Assembly: GCA_038562165.1 (NCBI GenBank) | Contig: JBCFAO010000018.1 | Location: forward strand, 5,115-69,114 | Direction: 5' to 3' | DNA length: 64,000 nt | Origin: WRMS01 sp038562165 | GTDB lineage: Bacteria > Bacillota > Peptococcia > DRI-13 > UBA5745 | Shown: piece after piece, positions 17,013 through 24,745 of the stretch | Numbering within the stretch: the first letter of the stretch is position 1 | How the letters are laid out: every line of letters starts with the position of its first letter | The notes under the pieces: model-generated | The model's database searches: none | Told to the model about the DNA's origin: nothing | Seen by the model: the letters and a program-made list of their open reading frames with translations, nothing else | Position numbers and translations under genes: made by a program

Positions 17013-17298
17013 TTGCTCAAAAATGCAGGTTTGTCAACCGTCGGCTTGGGAAATGTGCAAAATTGCAAGTTTGTAGTGTCCACTCACAGCGTTTTGCTCA
17101 AAATTTCAAGTTTAGAGGGCGTATTCCGGCCTGAAAATAGGGTTTTCCTCCTATTTATCGGCTAAATCTGTTCCAAAGCGGTGATTTAGGCATGAACAAA
17201 CCTGCATTTTTGCACAGTTAGTTCAAGCTAACAACGACAAACCTGCATTTTTGCTCAGTTAGCCCCGGCGAACAACGACAAACCTGCATTTTTGAGCA
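17013..17298. repeat. Repeat cluster A: six copies of a 21-bp element at about 41-bp period, convergent
   Basis: Three copies read TGNGCAAAAATGCAGGTTTGT forward (17013-17034, 17054-17074, 17092-17113). Three read the complement ACAAACCTGCATTTTTGC (17196-17216, 17237-17257, 17278-17298). Neighbouring copies start 38-41 bases apart. The spacers between the reverse copies are themselves small hairpins (GTTAG..GCTAAC, TTAGC..GCGAA). An 82-bp unique centre separates the two halves. Clusters B and C elsewhere in the window share the element, the period and the orientation order. It is non-coding. Confidence 0.85.
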
Positions 17299-17310
17299 GA
17301 TCACAGTCTC

Positions 17311-17406
17311 CCACTACTGCCGCCTCACACTACTGCCGCCTTACACTACTGCCGCCTTACACTACTGACGCCTTCCACTACTGACGCCTTCCACTACTGA
17401 CGCCTT
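17311..17406. repeat. Tandem repeat, six units of 16 bp
   Basis: Six head-to-tail units of MCACTACTGMCGCCTT with one or two differences between units, directly beside repeat cluster A. The degenerate tail continues to about 17445. No reading frame is supported. Confidence 0.9.
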
Positions 17407-17526
17407 CCACTGCAGCCCCCCACTGCCTCCACTACCCACCCCTGACGATTATAATTTTTCGGGCAGCCAGGATATTAAGCAAAATAACTGGCAGCTTTCG
17501 TTAATTACAGCAGAATACAATGACCC

Positions 17527-17560
17527 GGCAAAAAGGCAAAAAGGCGAAAAGGCAAAAAGG
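17527..17560. repeat. Short GGCAAAAA tandem repeat
   Basis: Four units of GGC followed by four or five A within 34 bases. Confidence 0.7.
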
Positions 17561-17634
17561 TGCTGTCTCAATTGGCATCAGTCTCAGTCTGTCGTACTGC
17601 CCGCTGCCTTAGTGATTCTATCGCGGGTCCTGGC

Positions 17635-17794
17635 TGTGCAAAAATCGAGGTTGTGCACTGATTTTGTAGGCCTTCAAGCTAAACGACCGTAATTTTTTCG
17701 GTTTCACTCCAATTTTTCCTTGAATTTGCGAATTTTTTCGGTTACGCCTATATTATCTAGTGCTAACTTCTTGCACAACCTCGATTTTTGCACA
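17635..17794. repeat. Perfect 23-bp inverted repeat with 114-bp interior
   Basis: TGTGCAAAAATCGAGGTTG plus TGCA (17635-17657) is matched exactly by its complement at 17772-17794. The arms share the TGTGCAAAAAT..AGGTT frame with the cluster A element but have CG in place of GC in the core. Inside are two copies of AATTTTTTCGG (17691 and 17731) exactly 40 bases apart, echoing the cluster period. Confidence 0.8.
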
Positions 17795-17809
17795 CTTGAG
17801 GGGGTTACT

Positions 17810-17861
17810 GCCGGGGGCGGGGGCGGTGCCGGGGCGGTGCCGGGGGCGGTGCCGGGGCGGG
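17810..17861 (+). repeat. G-rich tandem tract with G-quadruplex potential
   Basis: Repeats of GGTGCCGGGGGC in which runs of four or five G recur every 5-9 bases on the plus strand. It lies 40 bases before the terminator of the DUF6530 gene. Confidence 0.75.
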
Positions 17862-17900
17862 TCAGCGTGGTCAGCATCGTGCGGGCGAAGAGAAAACAAA

Positions 17901-17953
17901 GGAAGGGCTGTCTCGAATTGGTTTTTGAAAAACCAATTCGAGACAGCCCTTCC
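17901..17953 (-). terminator. Terminator after the DUF6530 gene, perfect 25-bp stem
   Basis: Perfectly complementary 25-base arms (GGAAGGGCTGTCTCG...) with a three-base loop, followed on the minus strand by TTTGTTTTC. It is much longer than usual terminators. Confidence 0.8.
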
Positions 17954-17982
17954 TATTAAACACGACCATTATATCCCTGAGA

Positions 17983-18498
17983 TCAATATCCCATTTCTTT
18001 CAGCAGTCTGGACAGCACCGCCATCCGCTCCCCCAGCAGCTCCCCGTTATTGCTGAGAGCTTGGGAAAATAGCTTAATATCCTCGTCAATCAGCGGATTA
18101 TCCTGACATACCGCCAAAGTCATAGCATCTCCCTGAAGCCCCATTCTATCGATCAGCGGCTTCCCTTCATCATAAAACTTAGGGTAGCGGTAAGCTGTCT
18201 CCCGAAAATATTGGCTGGTGCGGCAGATCATAATCGCCAGGTCCAGCACCCGGTGCAGAGGCAGCTCTTCCGACTGGCGGGACCATTTCTCTCCGGTGTA
18301 GCGCCAAACCTTGGCGGAAATATCCACCTTGCCCCGGTCATTCCATTGGGCAAGCCCCAGGGAAAGCCCTTTAGCATCAGTGTTGAAAGCCGCTCTGCCG
18401 TCCACCCGCTCATAATCTTCCGCTACAATTACCGGTTTGTGCTTTAGGGACACCGGTATTTTTTTGCCGCTTTCTTTTTTGTTTTGATCATCTGTCAT
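17983..18498 (-). CDS. DUF6530 family protein
   Basis: A 171-residue cytoplasmic protein from the ATG at 18498. The segments HKPVIVAEDYERVDG, DAKGLSLGLAQWND, ISAKVWRYTGEKWSRQSEE and LPLHRVLDLAIMICR are the hallmark of the DUF6530 family as I recall it. No catalytic motif is obvious and the role is unknown. A longer reading from TTG at 18555 is possible because it would begin just after the stop of the GIY-YIG gene. The ATG is preferred although its GAGAGG lies rather far (11 bases) upstream. It is cotranscribed with the GIY-YIG gene. Confidence 0.7.
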   Translation of the reverse strand: MTDDQNKKESGKKIPVSLKHKPVIVAEDYERVDGRAAFNTDAKGLSLGLAQWNDRGKVDISAKVWRYTGEKWSRQSEELPLHRVLDLAIMICRTSQYFRETAYRYPKFYDEGKPLIDRMGLQGDAMTLAVCQDNPLIDEDIKLFSQALSNNGELLGERMAVLSRLLKEMGY

Positions 18499-18559
18499 CA
18501 ATGAACCAACCTCTCTTTTCTTTCTCAGCATCTGTCCTGCCGGCCTTTTTCTCAAAAGC

Positions 18560-18901
18560 CTATTTCACCTTCAGAGTGCCGGGATGCTTCTCCAGCCACA
18601 TATCCTGTAAGACTTCCAAATCCTCTTTGTAATCGGTTTTGCTTTCGTCCTCGTCGTAATCCAGGCGCTCCACCACCTCGATGATCATATTTTCGGCTCC
18701 ATATTTGTCGAAATCAGCCTGCAGCCTGGCGCCGGCATGCATACCGCCGGCTAGTCTGGCCTTGGTGCCGTTGATTACTCCCCGCAGATCGGCGGCGGAA
18801 CCTACATAAACTTGCGTTCCCGGCCCAAAGCTTATGGCATACAGGCCCATATCGGGCTTTGTTTGTTTATATAGCTCTTTTAACGCTTTTTTATCCACCA
18901 T
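18560..18901 (-). CDS. GIY-YIG nuclease-fold protein
   Basis: A 113-residue protein whose N-terminal GLYAISFGPGTQVYVGSA (residues 19-36) corresponds to the GIY-YIG signature as GLY..VYVG. It belongs to the small stand-alone Firmicutes group beginning LKELYKQTKPDMG. Whether it cuts DNA is not known, and the catalytic Arg and Glu are not certain. AGGAGG lies upstream of the ATG. It is transcribed with the DUF6530 gene from a near-consensus promoter carrying a 25-bp palindrome just downstream, so a repressor encoded elsewhere probably controls it. Confidence 0.75.
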   Translation of the reverse strand: MVDKKALKELYKQTKPDMGLYAISFGPGTQVYVGSAADLRGVINGTKARLAGGMHAGARLQADFDKYGAENMIIEVVERLDYDEDESKTDYKEDLEVLQDMWLEKHPGTLKVK

Positions 18902-18926
18902 GGTGTTTTTCCTCCTTATTAACTTT

Positions 18927-18951
18927 GTAGTTTACTAATTTAGTAAACTAC
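18927..18951 (-). promoter_or_regulatory. 25-bp palindromic operator before the GIY-YIG gene
   Basis: GTAGTTTACTAA-T-TTAGTAAACTAC is a perfect palindrome around one central base, six bases past the -10. Its position is that of a repressor site. No regulator gene is adjacent. The sequence resembles MarR/TetR/PadR-type palindromes only in general form. Confidence 0.75.
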
Positions 18952-18957
18952 TAGAAC

Positions 18958-18986
18958 AGTATAAATAAAAAAGCCGCTTTTGTCAA
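18958..18986 (-). promoter_or_regulatory. Promoter of the GIY-YIG/DUF6530 operon
   Basis: TTGACA, 17 bases, TATACT on the minus strand. The spacer (AAGCGGCTTTTTTATTT) also forms the 3' arm and T-tract of a terminator-like hairpin whose other arm is AGCCGCTT at 19025-19032. Confidence 0.8.
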
Positions 18987-19070
18987 ATACTTATATCAGG
19001 CATATTCAAAAGCATATTGAGGATAAGCGGCTCCATAGCTCTAAATCTGGTAATTTGCGGAAAAGTCATC

Positions 19071-19099
19071 TTGTATATTACTTAGCAATATGGTATGAT
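19071..19099 (+). promoter_or_regulatory. Promoter of the nitroreductase gene
   Basis: TTGTAT, 17 bases, TATGAT on the plus strand, 60 bases before the ATG. Confidence 0.6.
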
Positions 19100-19159
19100 T
19101 AATTGAATATTTTAGTAATTTTTACTGATAATCACGAGAAGATATAGAGGAGGTGTCCC

Positions 19160-19753
19160 ATGGAATTTTTGGCAGCAGTAAAAAACAGACGGTCGATTTA
19201 TGGGTTAGGCAAGGACATCAACGTAAGCGAGGAACGAATCAAGGAAATTGTTAAAGAGGCTGTATTGCACACCCCTTCGGCTTTTAATATGCAGAGCGCC
19301 CGGGTTCTGCTTTTATTCGGAGAGCATCACCATAAGCTATGGAGTATCGTAAAGGAAACGTTGCGTAAAATCGTTAAACCCGAAGCCTTCTCCAAGACGG
19401 AAGAAAAGATTAATACTTTTGATGCAGCATACGGTTCATTGCTTTATTTCGACGATACTGCAGCAGTGGCTGCATTCCAGGAGCAATTCCCCAGATATAA
19501 AGAGAACTTTGCTATGTGGGCGCAGCACGCCAATGGCATGCTCCAGCACGTGATTTGGACAGCCCTGGAGGCAGAAGGCTTAGGAGTTAATATACAGCAC
19601 TATAACCCCATCATCGACGATGAAGTAAAAGCCACCTGGGGCGTTCCAGCCTCCTGGCAACTGATTGCCCAAATGCCCTTTGGTTCCATCACCGAGGCCG
19701 CCGGTGATAAAGAATTTGCTCCCATCGAAGAGAGGTTAAAGATTTATCCCTGA
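19160..19753 (+). CDS. Nitroreductase family protein
   Basis: A 197-residue FMN-dependent nitroreductase-fold protein. The N-terminal KNRRSIYGLG (residues 8-17) and the HTPSAFNMQSARVLLLFG stretch are the flavin-binding signatures. AEGLGVNIQHYNP and the C-terminal AQMPFGS match the HBN1/YdgI-like subgroup. These enzymes reduce nitroaromatics or quinones with NAD(P)H; the natural substrate is unknown. AGGAGG precedes the ATG. It is monocistronic and followed by a clear terminator. Confidence 0.9.
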   Translation: MEFLAAVKNRRSIYGLGKDINVSEERIKEIVKEAVLHTPSAFNMQSARVLLLFGEHHHKLWSIVKETLRKIVKPEAFSKTEEKINTFDAAYGSLLYFDDTAAVAAFQEQFPRYKENFAMWAQHANGMLQHVIWTALEAEGLGVNIQHYNPIIDDEVKATWGVPASWQLIAQMPFGSITEAAGDKEFAPIEERLKIYP

Positions 19754-19784
19754 TCACTGGCTATTTAATTTCATAAATGCAATC

Positions 19785-19822
19785 AAAAAGGTACGTGTCC
19801 TTGATCCGGCACGTACCTTTTT
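19785..19822 (+). terminator. Terminator after the nitroreductase gene
   Basis: AAAAAGGTACGTG / CACGTACCTTTTT stem with a 12-base loop. Confidence 0.85.
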
Positions 19823-19914
19823 ATATTATCAAATAGACTATATTCAAGCTTCTCTGAATGTCTCTCAGACCACAGCGGTTGTCTTGCATGACAATCAAAG
19901 GGCCTTATCAAAAA

Positions 19915-19952
19915 TGGCAGGTTATTCTTTATAAATAAAGAGTAACCTGCCA
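19915..19952 (-). terminator. Terminator after the SH3-domain gene
   Basis: TGGCAGGTTACTCTTTAT-type 18-base arms, with one mismatch, are followed by TTTTTGAT on the minus strand. Confidence 0.8.
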
Positions 19953-20019
19953 AAATTAACGCAATATGCTGTTATTCTGCAGACCGGTTTCTATTTGACC
20001 TGTCTCTTGCTTGCGCTCC

Positions 20020-20658
20020 TTATTTCACTTTAACCAGATAGCCGGCTACCCAGCCTACGGTACCGTCGCTGAGCTGTACCTGGTACCAGTCTTTATCCAC
20101 TTTGGTAATGGTGAAGCTGTCGCTGGGGCTCAATTTTTTCTTGATGGTAGAAGAGGTGGAAGCGGATTCTCTCAAGTTGACCACTTCGGCAGTAACGGCT
20201 CCCGTCTTGCCGATATTGGCCTGGGAGACTGCTGTACCGCTGCTGCTGCCGGTACCTGTGCCGGTACCTGTGCCGCTGCCCGTAGAGCCCGTGCCGGAAG
20301 TGCCGGAGCCGGAACCACCGGTGCCTGTCCCTGTACCCGTTCCGGTACCACCGGTACCAGTACCCGTGCCCGTCCCTGTGCCGCCGGTACCGGTGGTGCC
20401 GACAACGCCGCCGTTAAGCAGGGACAACTCATTTTCCAGGCTTTGAATCTTGGCTTCCAGGCTGCTGATTCTGGTATCCATGGCTTGCACCTTCTGCTCA
20501 ATAGAGCCGTCGGCATAGCTTTTGGTCACTAAAGGATCCTCTTTGGAACCGGGCTCCTTCGTATCTCCGCCCAAAACGCCGGTACCGTAGAGAAAACCCA
20601 CGCCTACAGAAACAATTATCCCTAAAAGCACAAACACTTTCCAATCTATTCTTCTCAT
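20020..20658 (-). CDS. Membrane-anchored SH3 (SH3b) domain protein with Gly-Thr linker
   Basis: A 212-residue protein. Residues 7-27 form a signal anchor (VFVLLGIIVSVGVGF), a short coiled coil follows (QAMDTRISSLEAKIQSLENE discontinuously, about 55-80), then a low-complexity GTGTGTG/GSGTSG linker (about 88-140), and a bacterial SH3 domain at the C-terminus (VNLRESASTSSTIKKKL ... GWVAGYLVKV, 152-212). SH3b domains commonly bind peptidoglycan, so it may tether to the wall. GAGG lies before the ATG. It lies downstream of the TagO-like gene and may be cotranscribed. The linker DNA is repetitive and prone to length change. Confidence 0.8.
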   Translation of the reverse strand: MRRIDWKVFVLLGIIVSVGVGFLYGTGVLGGDTKEPGSKEDPLVTKSYADGSIEQKVQAMDTRISSLEAKIQSLENELSLLNGGVVGTTGTGGTGTGTGTGTGGTGTGTGTGTGGSGSGTSGTGSTGSGTGTGTGTGSSSGTAVSQANIGKTGAVTAEVVNLRESASTSSTIKKKLSPSDSFTITKVDKDWYQVQLSDGTVGWVAGYLVKVK

Positions 20659-20712
20659 CTTGTTTCCTCTTTTCCCTTCATTCTCGCTTTACTGAATCAA
20701 TACCGCAAAAGC

Positions 20713-21783
20713 TTAACGATGGCTTTCCGCAGCTTGAGCCTCCTGGGGTTCTGCTGTCTTATCTGCCCGCACCTTGCTGCCGATGACGCCGATCTTATCC
20801 GCACCATAGAGCACCGCCAAAGTAACCAGCACGATGGCCATCATGGCCTGTCCCGTAGGCATCAGTGCAATGCCGATAGCGGAAAGGCTTAAAAAGATAC
20901 AAACGCCATACACTACCAATACCGCTTTCTTGTGGGAAAGACCCATAGCCAGGAGGCGGTGGTGAAGGTGATCCTTATCCGCCATAAAAATAGGTGTCTT
21001 ATTTACCAGGCGGCGGACAATGGCCAGAAGGGTATCAAAAATAGGTACACCCAAAACAAGGATAGGCAGGAAAATCGATACGGTGGTGGCCATTTTGGTC
21101 AGGCCCATAATGGACAGAACCGACAAAGAATAGCCCAGGAACAAAGCTCCCGTATCACCCATGAAAATCTTTGCAGGGTTGAAATTATACCGCAGAAAGG
21201 CCAGAGAAGATGCACCCAGAATTAACGCTAAAACACCGACAGGGGCAAAACCCTCCATCCAGGCAATGACGCCGATGGATAAGGCGGCAATACCGGAAAC
21301 ACCGGCAGCCAATCCATCCAGGCCGTCTACCAGATTAACCGCATTCGTAAGGCCCACGATCCAGCCTAAGGTCAAAGGCCAGGCCAGCCAGCCCAAGTAT
21401 GCCGGATTAGTGCCAAACAAGCTGGTAACAAAGGTAATCCGGAGACCGCCATAAAAGATGACTACGAAAGCTGCCGCCAACTGAAAAGCCAGCTTCACCA
21501 CGGGACGGATATTTCTGCTGTCGTCCCAAATACCGGAAACCAAAATCAGCAGACTGCCTATACCGAAAGCAGTAATCTCTCTGGTCAAAGGCTGAGTGAG
21601 CAGAACCGTGCTCCAAAAACCAATAAAGATAGCCAGGCCGCCCATAAGGGGCATCGGCGTCTTATGAACCTTTCGCTGGTTAGGCCGGTCCACCACACCC
21701 ATTTTCATGGCCAGATGGCGCACACCGGGAGTCAGCACTAATGTAATGCCAAAAGCCATCAATAAAGGCAATATCCAATTCAT
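20713..21783 (-). CDS. tagO: Undecaprenyl-phosphate GlcNAc-1-phosphate transferase (TagO/WecA type)
   Basis: A 356-residue MraY/WecA-family enzyme with about ten membrane segments. Signatures include MGVVDRPNQRKVHKTPMP with MGGLAIFIGF (residues 30-58), NAVNLVDGLDGLAAG, the FMGDTGALFLGY motif and the cytoplasmic loop MADKDHLHHRLL. It moves a GlcNAc-1-phosphate (or similar) from UDP-sugar to undecaprenyl phosphate, the first step of wall polymer synthesis. The ATG at 21783 is preferred, with GGAGG ten bases upstream. A longer frame from 21864 reads through short direct repeats (TACTTATTCGTG). It neighbours murJ and csaB, giving an envelope cluster. Confidence 0.88.
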   Translation of the reverse strand: MNWILPLLMAFGITLVLTPGVRHLAMKMGVVDRPNQRKVHKTPMPLMGGLAIFIGFWSTVLLTQPLTREITAFGIGSLLILVSGIWDDSRNIRPVVKLAFQLAAAFVVIFYGGLRITFVTSLFGTNPAYLGWLAWPLTLGWIVGLTNAVNLVDGLDGLAAGVSGIAALSIGVIAWMEGFAPVGVLALILGASSLAFLRYNFNPAKIFMGDTGALFLGYSLSVLSIMGLTKMATTVSIFLPILVLGVPIFDTLLAIVRRLVNKTPIFMADKDHLHHRLLAMGLSHKKAVLVVYGVCIFLSLSAIGIALMPTGQAMMAIVLVTLAVLYGADKIGVIGSKVRADKTAEPQEAQAAESHR

Positions 21784-21991
21784 AGCAAAAAAAGCCTCCA
21801 CTATTTCAAGTCTAAAATCAACGTTCTTATCCGTGTACTTATTCGTGTACTTATTCGTCTTCAATCCATGCTCTTAATCCGCCATTATTATAACAGCAAA
21901 AAAAGAAAAAGACAAACCCCCTGCAAAATTCTTACATCTAATAGTATTTTTTACCACAAAGCATTAATTGATACATAGGCTGAGAAAACCT

Positions 21992-23560
21992 TTATTTTAT
22001 AAGGCCTTTTTCTGAGCCCTTCCCCTTGTTTTTGCGCAACTGGCCAATGAACAGGAATAATTCATTTTCTTTTAACAAAAAGATTACAACTATGAAACTC
22101 AAAACGCCGGCCGCTATAGCCATGGCTACTGTCAGCAGAAGCCCCATGCTGCCCTTGGCCAAAAGCAGAGAACCTGCCAAACGGTAGACGATGCTGGCTG
22201 CCGCCGCCGTTACTGCCGATCCCGCCAGCACCTTTGACAGGGTAGCCAGTATATTGCCGTAGCCTGCCCCCGAAAGCCGGCGCTGCAGCAAAATATACAT
22301 TCCTACGGCATAGTATAAGCTGGCAAGACTGTTGGCCAGAGCCAGCCCCCCCTGCTTCATCAACGGCGTCAGCAGAATACTGGCGCCGATATTGACGGCA
22401 ATAGAGGACAGGCCAAAGAATAAGGGGGTTTTTGTATCTTCCAGGGCGTAATAAGCCCTGGTCAGCACCTGGGTGGCAGCCATAGCCCCCATGCCCGGTC
22501 CAAACCAAAACAGGGCCTGGGCCGTCATCACCGTGGCTTCACCGGTAAAGGCCGCCCGTTCAAAAAGCAGCTTGACAATAGGCTGGCCCAAGGCCATGAG
22601 CCCCGCCGCCGCCGGCAGGGTAATCAGCAGCACCAGCTTTAAGCCCCGGTTGGCCGTTTCCCAAAGCTTACTCCTATCGGCTTCCAAGGCTTGGGCCGAC
22701 AAAAGAGGAAAAATACTGGAGGATACCGCCGCCACAAAAATGCCTAAAGGCAGATTCATCAGCTTGCCGGCATAATTCAGGGCAGAGATGCTGCCTGCCG
22801 GCAGACTGGAAGCGAAAAAACGGTTGATGGCCAGATATATCTGATAGGTAGCCGTACCCAGAAAAACGGCGCCCAGATTGCTGAAAACCCCTTTGACCAG
22901 AGAGTTTTTATAGTCAAAAGAAAAAGTATAGCGAAATCCCGTGCCTTTTAGAGCCGGCAATTGCACCAGCAGCATGCAAATAAAGCTGATCAGGGACGCC
23001 GCCGGTAAAGCATAGGGGTGGCGGGATCCAAAAAAAATCACGCCCAGAATGATAATGAAACTGGCAAAGGCCGGCGCAAAGGCCGCCACCGCAAACCGCC
23101 GGCAGGCGTTAAGAATACCGGTGATCAGCATGGCCAGGCTCATGAACATTACCGAAGGGAACATGATGGCGGTCATGACAGCCGCCAAGCTTCTCGTCTC
23201 GGCATTGAAGCCGGGAGCCGTAATGCCCACCAAGAAATCGGCGCCAAGCACCCCCAGAGCCGTAAAAAAAGCCATCAGCAAAAAAGTCAGGTTCATGGTA
23301 ATGCTGGCCGCCTTCCAGCCCTCCTCTGCCCTGCCGCCGTCAATACAGCGAACCATCACCGGCACAATGGAGGAAACCAGAGCCACACCCAAAACCATTT
23401 GCAGAAAATAGGGGATCGTATAAGCCACCTGATAAGCATCCGTATACTGTCCGGCGCCGAAAACGGCAGCCATAGCCGTTTCCCGGACAAAGCCCAGCAA
23501 CCGGGCTAAGGTATTCATCATCATCAGCACCAAGGCGGTGCCGGCTATTGTTTTTGCCAC
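21992..23560 (-). CDS. murJ: Lipid II flippase MurJ
   Basis: A 522-residue MOP-superfamily protein with about fourteen membrane helices. It begins ALVLMMMNTLARLLGFVRE, contains the family motif FGAGQYTDAYQVAYTIP and the internal FERAAFTGEAT loop. MurJ moves lipid II across the membrane for peptidoglycan assembly. It lies between csaB and the TagO-like gene, reading in the same direction. All major blocks are present. Confidence 0.93.
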   Translation of the reverse strand: MAKTIAGTALVLMMMNTLARLLGFVRETAMAAVFGAGQYTDAYQVAYTIPYFLQMVLGVALVSSIVPVMVRCIDGGRAEEGWKAASITMNLTFLLMAFFTALGVLGADFLVGITAPGFNAETRSLAAVMTAIMFPSVMFMSLAMLITGILNACRRFAVAAFAPAFASFIIILGVIFFGSRHPYALPAASLISFICMLLVQLPALKGTGFRYTFSFDYKNSLVKGVFSNLGAVFLGTATYQIYLAINRFFASSLPAGSISALNYAGKLMNLPLGIFVAAVSSSIFPLLSAQALEADRSKLWETANRGLKLVLLITLPAAAGLMALGQPIVKLLFERAAFTGEATVMTAQALFWFGPGMGAMAATQVLTRAYYALEDTKTPLFFGLSSIAVNIGASILLTPLMKQGGLALANSLASLYYAVGMYILLQRRLSGAGYGNILATLSKVLAGSAVTAAAASIVYRLAGSLLLAKGSMGLLLTVAMAIAAGVLSFIVVIFLLKENELFLFIGQLRKNKGKGSEKGLIK

Positions 23561-23623
23561 AACTTTCTCCTTTATTTAATCGGGGGAATTCCCCGGCTGT
23601 TTACGCATGTTCTTGTCTTAACT

Positions 23624-24745
23624 TTAGCCTAGAAGCTCAACTGCCTGCTCCGCCATCTGCCAGGCCTGCCGCTGCATTTCCCGGCGGCGGTTTTCCTGTT
23701 CCCGGCGCAGGGAGAGAGGCAGAGTTTCCATTTCCTCCAGCAGATCATTGGCTGCTTCCCAATCAAAATCCTCATAAGGCAGGCAAAAACCGGCCAGCCC
23801 CGCCTGCTCCATAAAAGCATCAACTTTAGGGTCGTAAGAAAGGCCCAGCATCGGCGTACCCATAGCCATAGCAAAAATCAGGCCGTGGAGCCGCATGGCA
23901 AACACCTTGTCGGCATAAGCGGTCAAGGCCAGAAACTGGCGGGCCGTAAGGCTTTTGCCCAGGCAATACAAGCGCTCTGTCATCAGGTTGCTGATTTTAT
24001 CAATGGCCTCCATATCCGCCGGAAAATGGGCGGGGACAAGCAGCACATCCCAGCCGCCGCTGCGGGCCTGGGCATCCAATAGCTGCGCAACGGCAGCCAG
24101 GTGCTTGTTGTCTTCCCAGCAGCGGATGACTGCCAAAAGCAAAGGTTTATTCTTTCTTCCCTTGCCATCCAATATATCCATCTCCTGCAAGACATCCTTG
24201 ATCTCCTGCCGGTTGACGTCCGCATAACTGAGGGCCATCACCGGGTCGCAAGCTACCCGGATATTCTTTTCCACCCCAAGCTCTTTCAATAATTTAGCAG
24301 ACTGAACATCCCGCACCGTGATCTCATGGCAGCGGTTAAAAACCTTGGCCGCAGCCTGCCGGTTTTTCTCGTTGGTCAAGGGGCCTACTCCCTGGCCATA
24401 AATCATGGTTTTTCCAGCCAGCAGCAAAGCCAGCCGGATCACCCATAAATAATAGCGGGGACTTCTTTCGCTGGTCACATCCTGGATCAGAGAGCCGCCG
24501 CCGCTGAGAAACAGCCGGCAGCCCACAAGAGCTTTGGCCACCGCCATAGGCTTCCAGCGGTCCACGGCCTTCACCCCATATAATTCTGCGGTCTTTTCAG
24601 GATTATTGGACAGCACGACGATTCTGACATCCGGACGCAATTGGCGCAGGCAATGAATGATTGCCAGGAGCACAGCCTCATCACCGCAATTGTCAAAGCC
24701 ATAATAACCGCTAATGACGATTTTTGGCCCTTTTCTACGAAACAT
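23624..24745 (-). CDS. csaB: Polysaccharide pyruvyl transferase CsaB
   Basis: A 373-residue protein matching the CsaB family: ISGYYGFDNCGDEAVL (residues 10-25), SGGGSLIQDVTS near 85, IYGQGVGPL near 118, ARQFLALTAYADKVFAMRLHGLIFA (split motif) near 265, and GLSYDPKVDAFM. CsaB adds ketal pyruvate to a wall polysaccharide, creating the anchor for S-layer-homology proteins. The ATG at 24745 is chosen because GGAGGA lies seven bases upstream. It overlaps the end of the DUF5693 gene by 11 bases, so the two are coupled. Confidence 0.92.
   Translation of the reverse strand: MFRRKGPKIVISGYYGFDNCGDEAVLLAIIHCLRQLRPDVRIVVLSNNPEKTAELYGVKAVDRWKPMAVAKALVGCRLFLSGGGSLIQDVTSERSPRYYLWVIRLALLLAGKTMIYGQGVGPLTNEKNRQAAAKVFNRCHEITVRDVQSAKLLKELGVEKNIRVACDPVMALSYADVNRQEIKDVLQEMDILDGKGRKNKPLLLAVIRCWEDNKHLAAVAQLLDAQARSGGWDVLLVPAHFPADMEAIDKISNLMTERLYCLGKSLTARQFLALTAYADKVFAMRLHGLIFAMAMGTPMLGLSYDPKVDAFMEQAGLAGFCLPYEDFDWEAANDLLEEMETLPLSLRREQENRRREMQRQAWQMAEQAVELLG

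Noticed and set aside
17013..17298. CRISPR array
   Set aside because: Repeats are only about 21 bp, degenerate, and switch orientation in the middle; spacers are partly conserved between loci and no cas genes are nearby.
17760..18056. Protein-coding frames through the G-rich tract (79 and 98 residues)
   Set aside because: Low-complexity Gly/Arg/Ala translations of tandem repeats with no ribosome site; they run into the terminator and the antisense of the DUF6530 gene.
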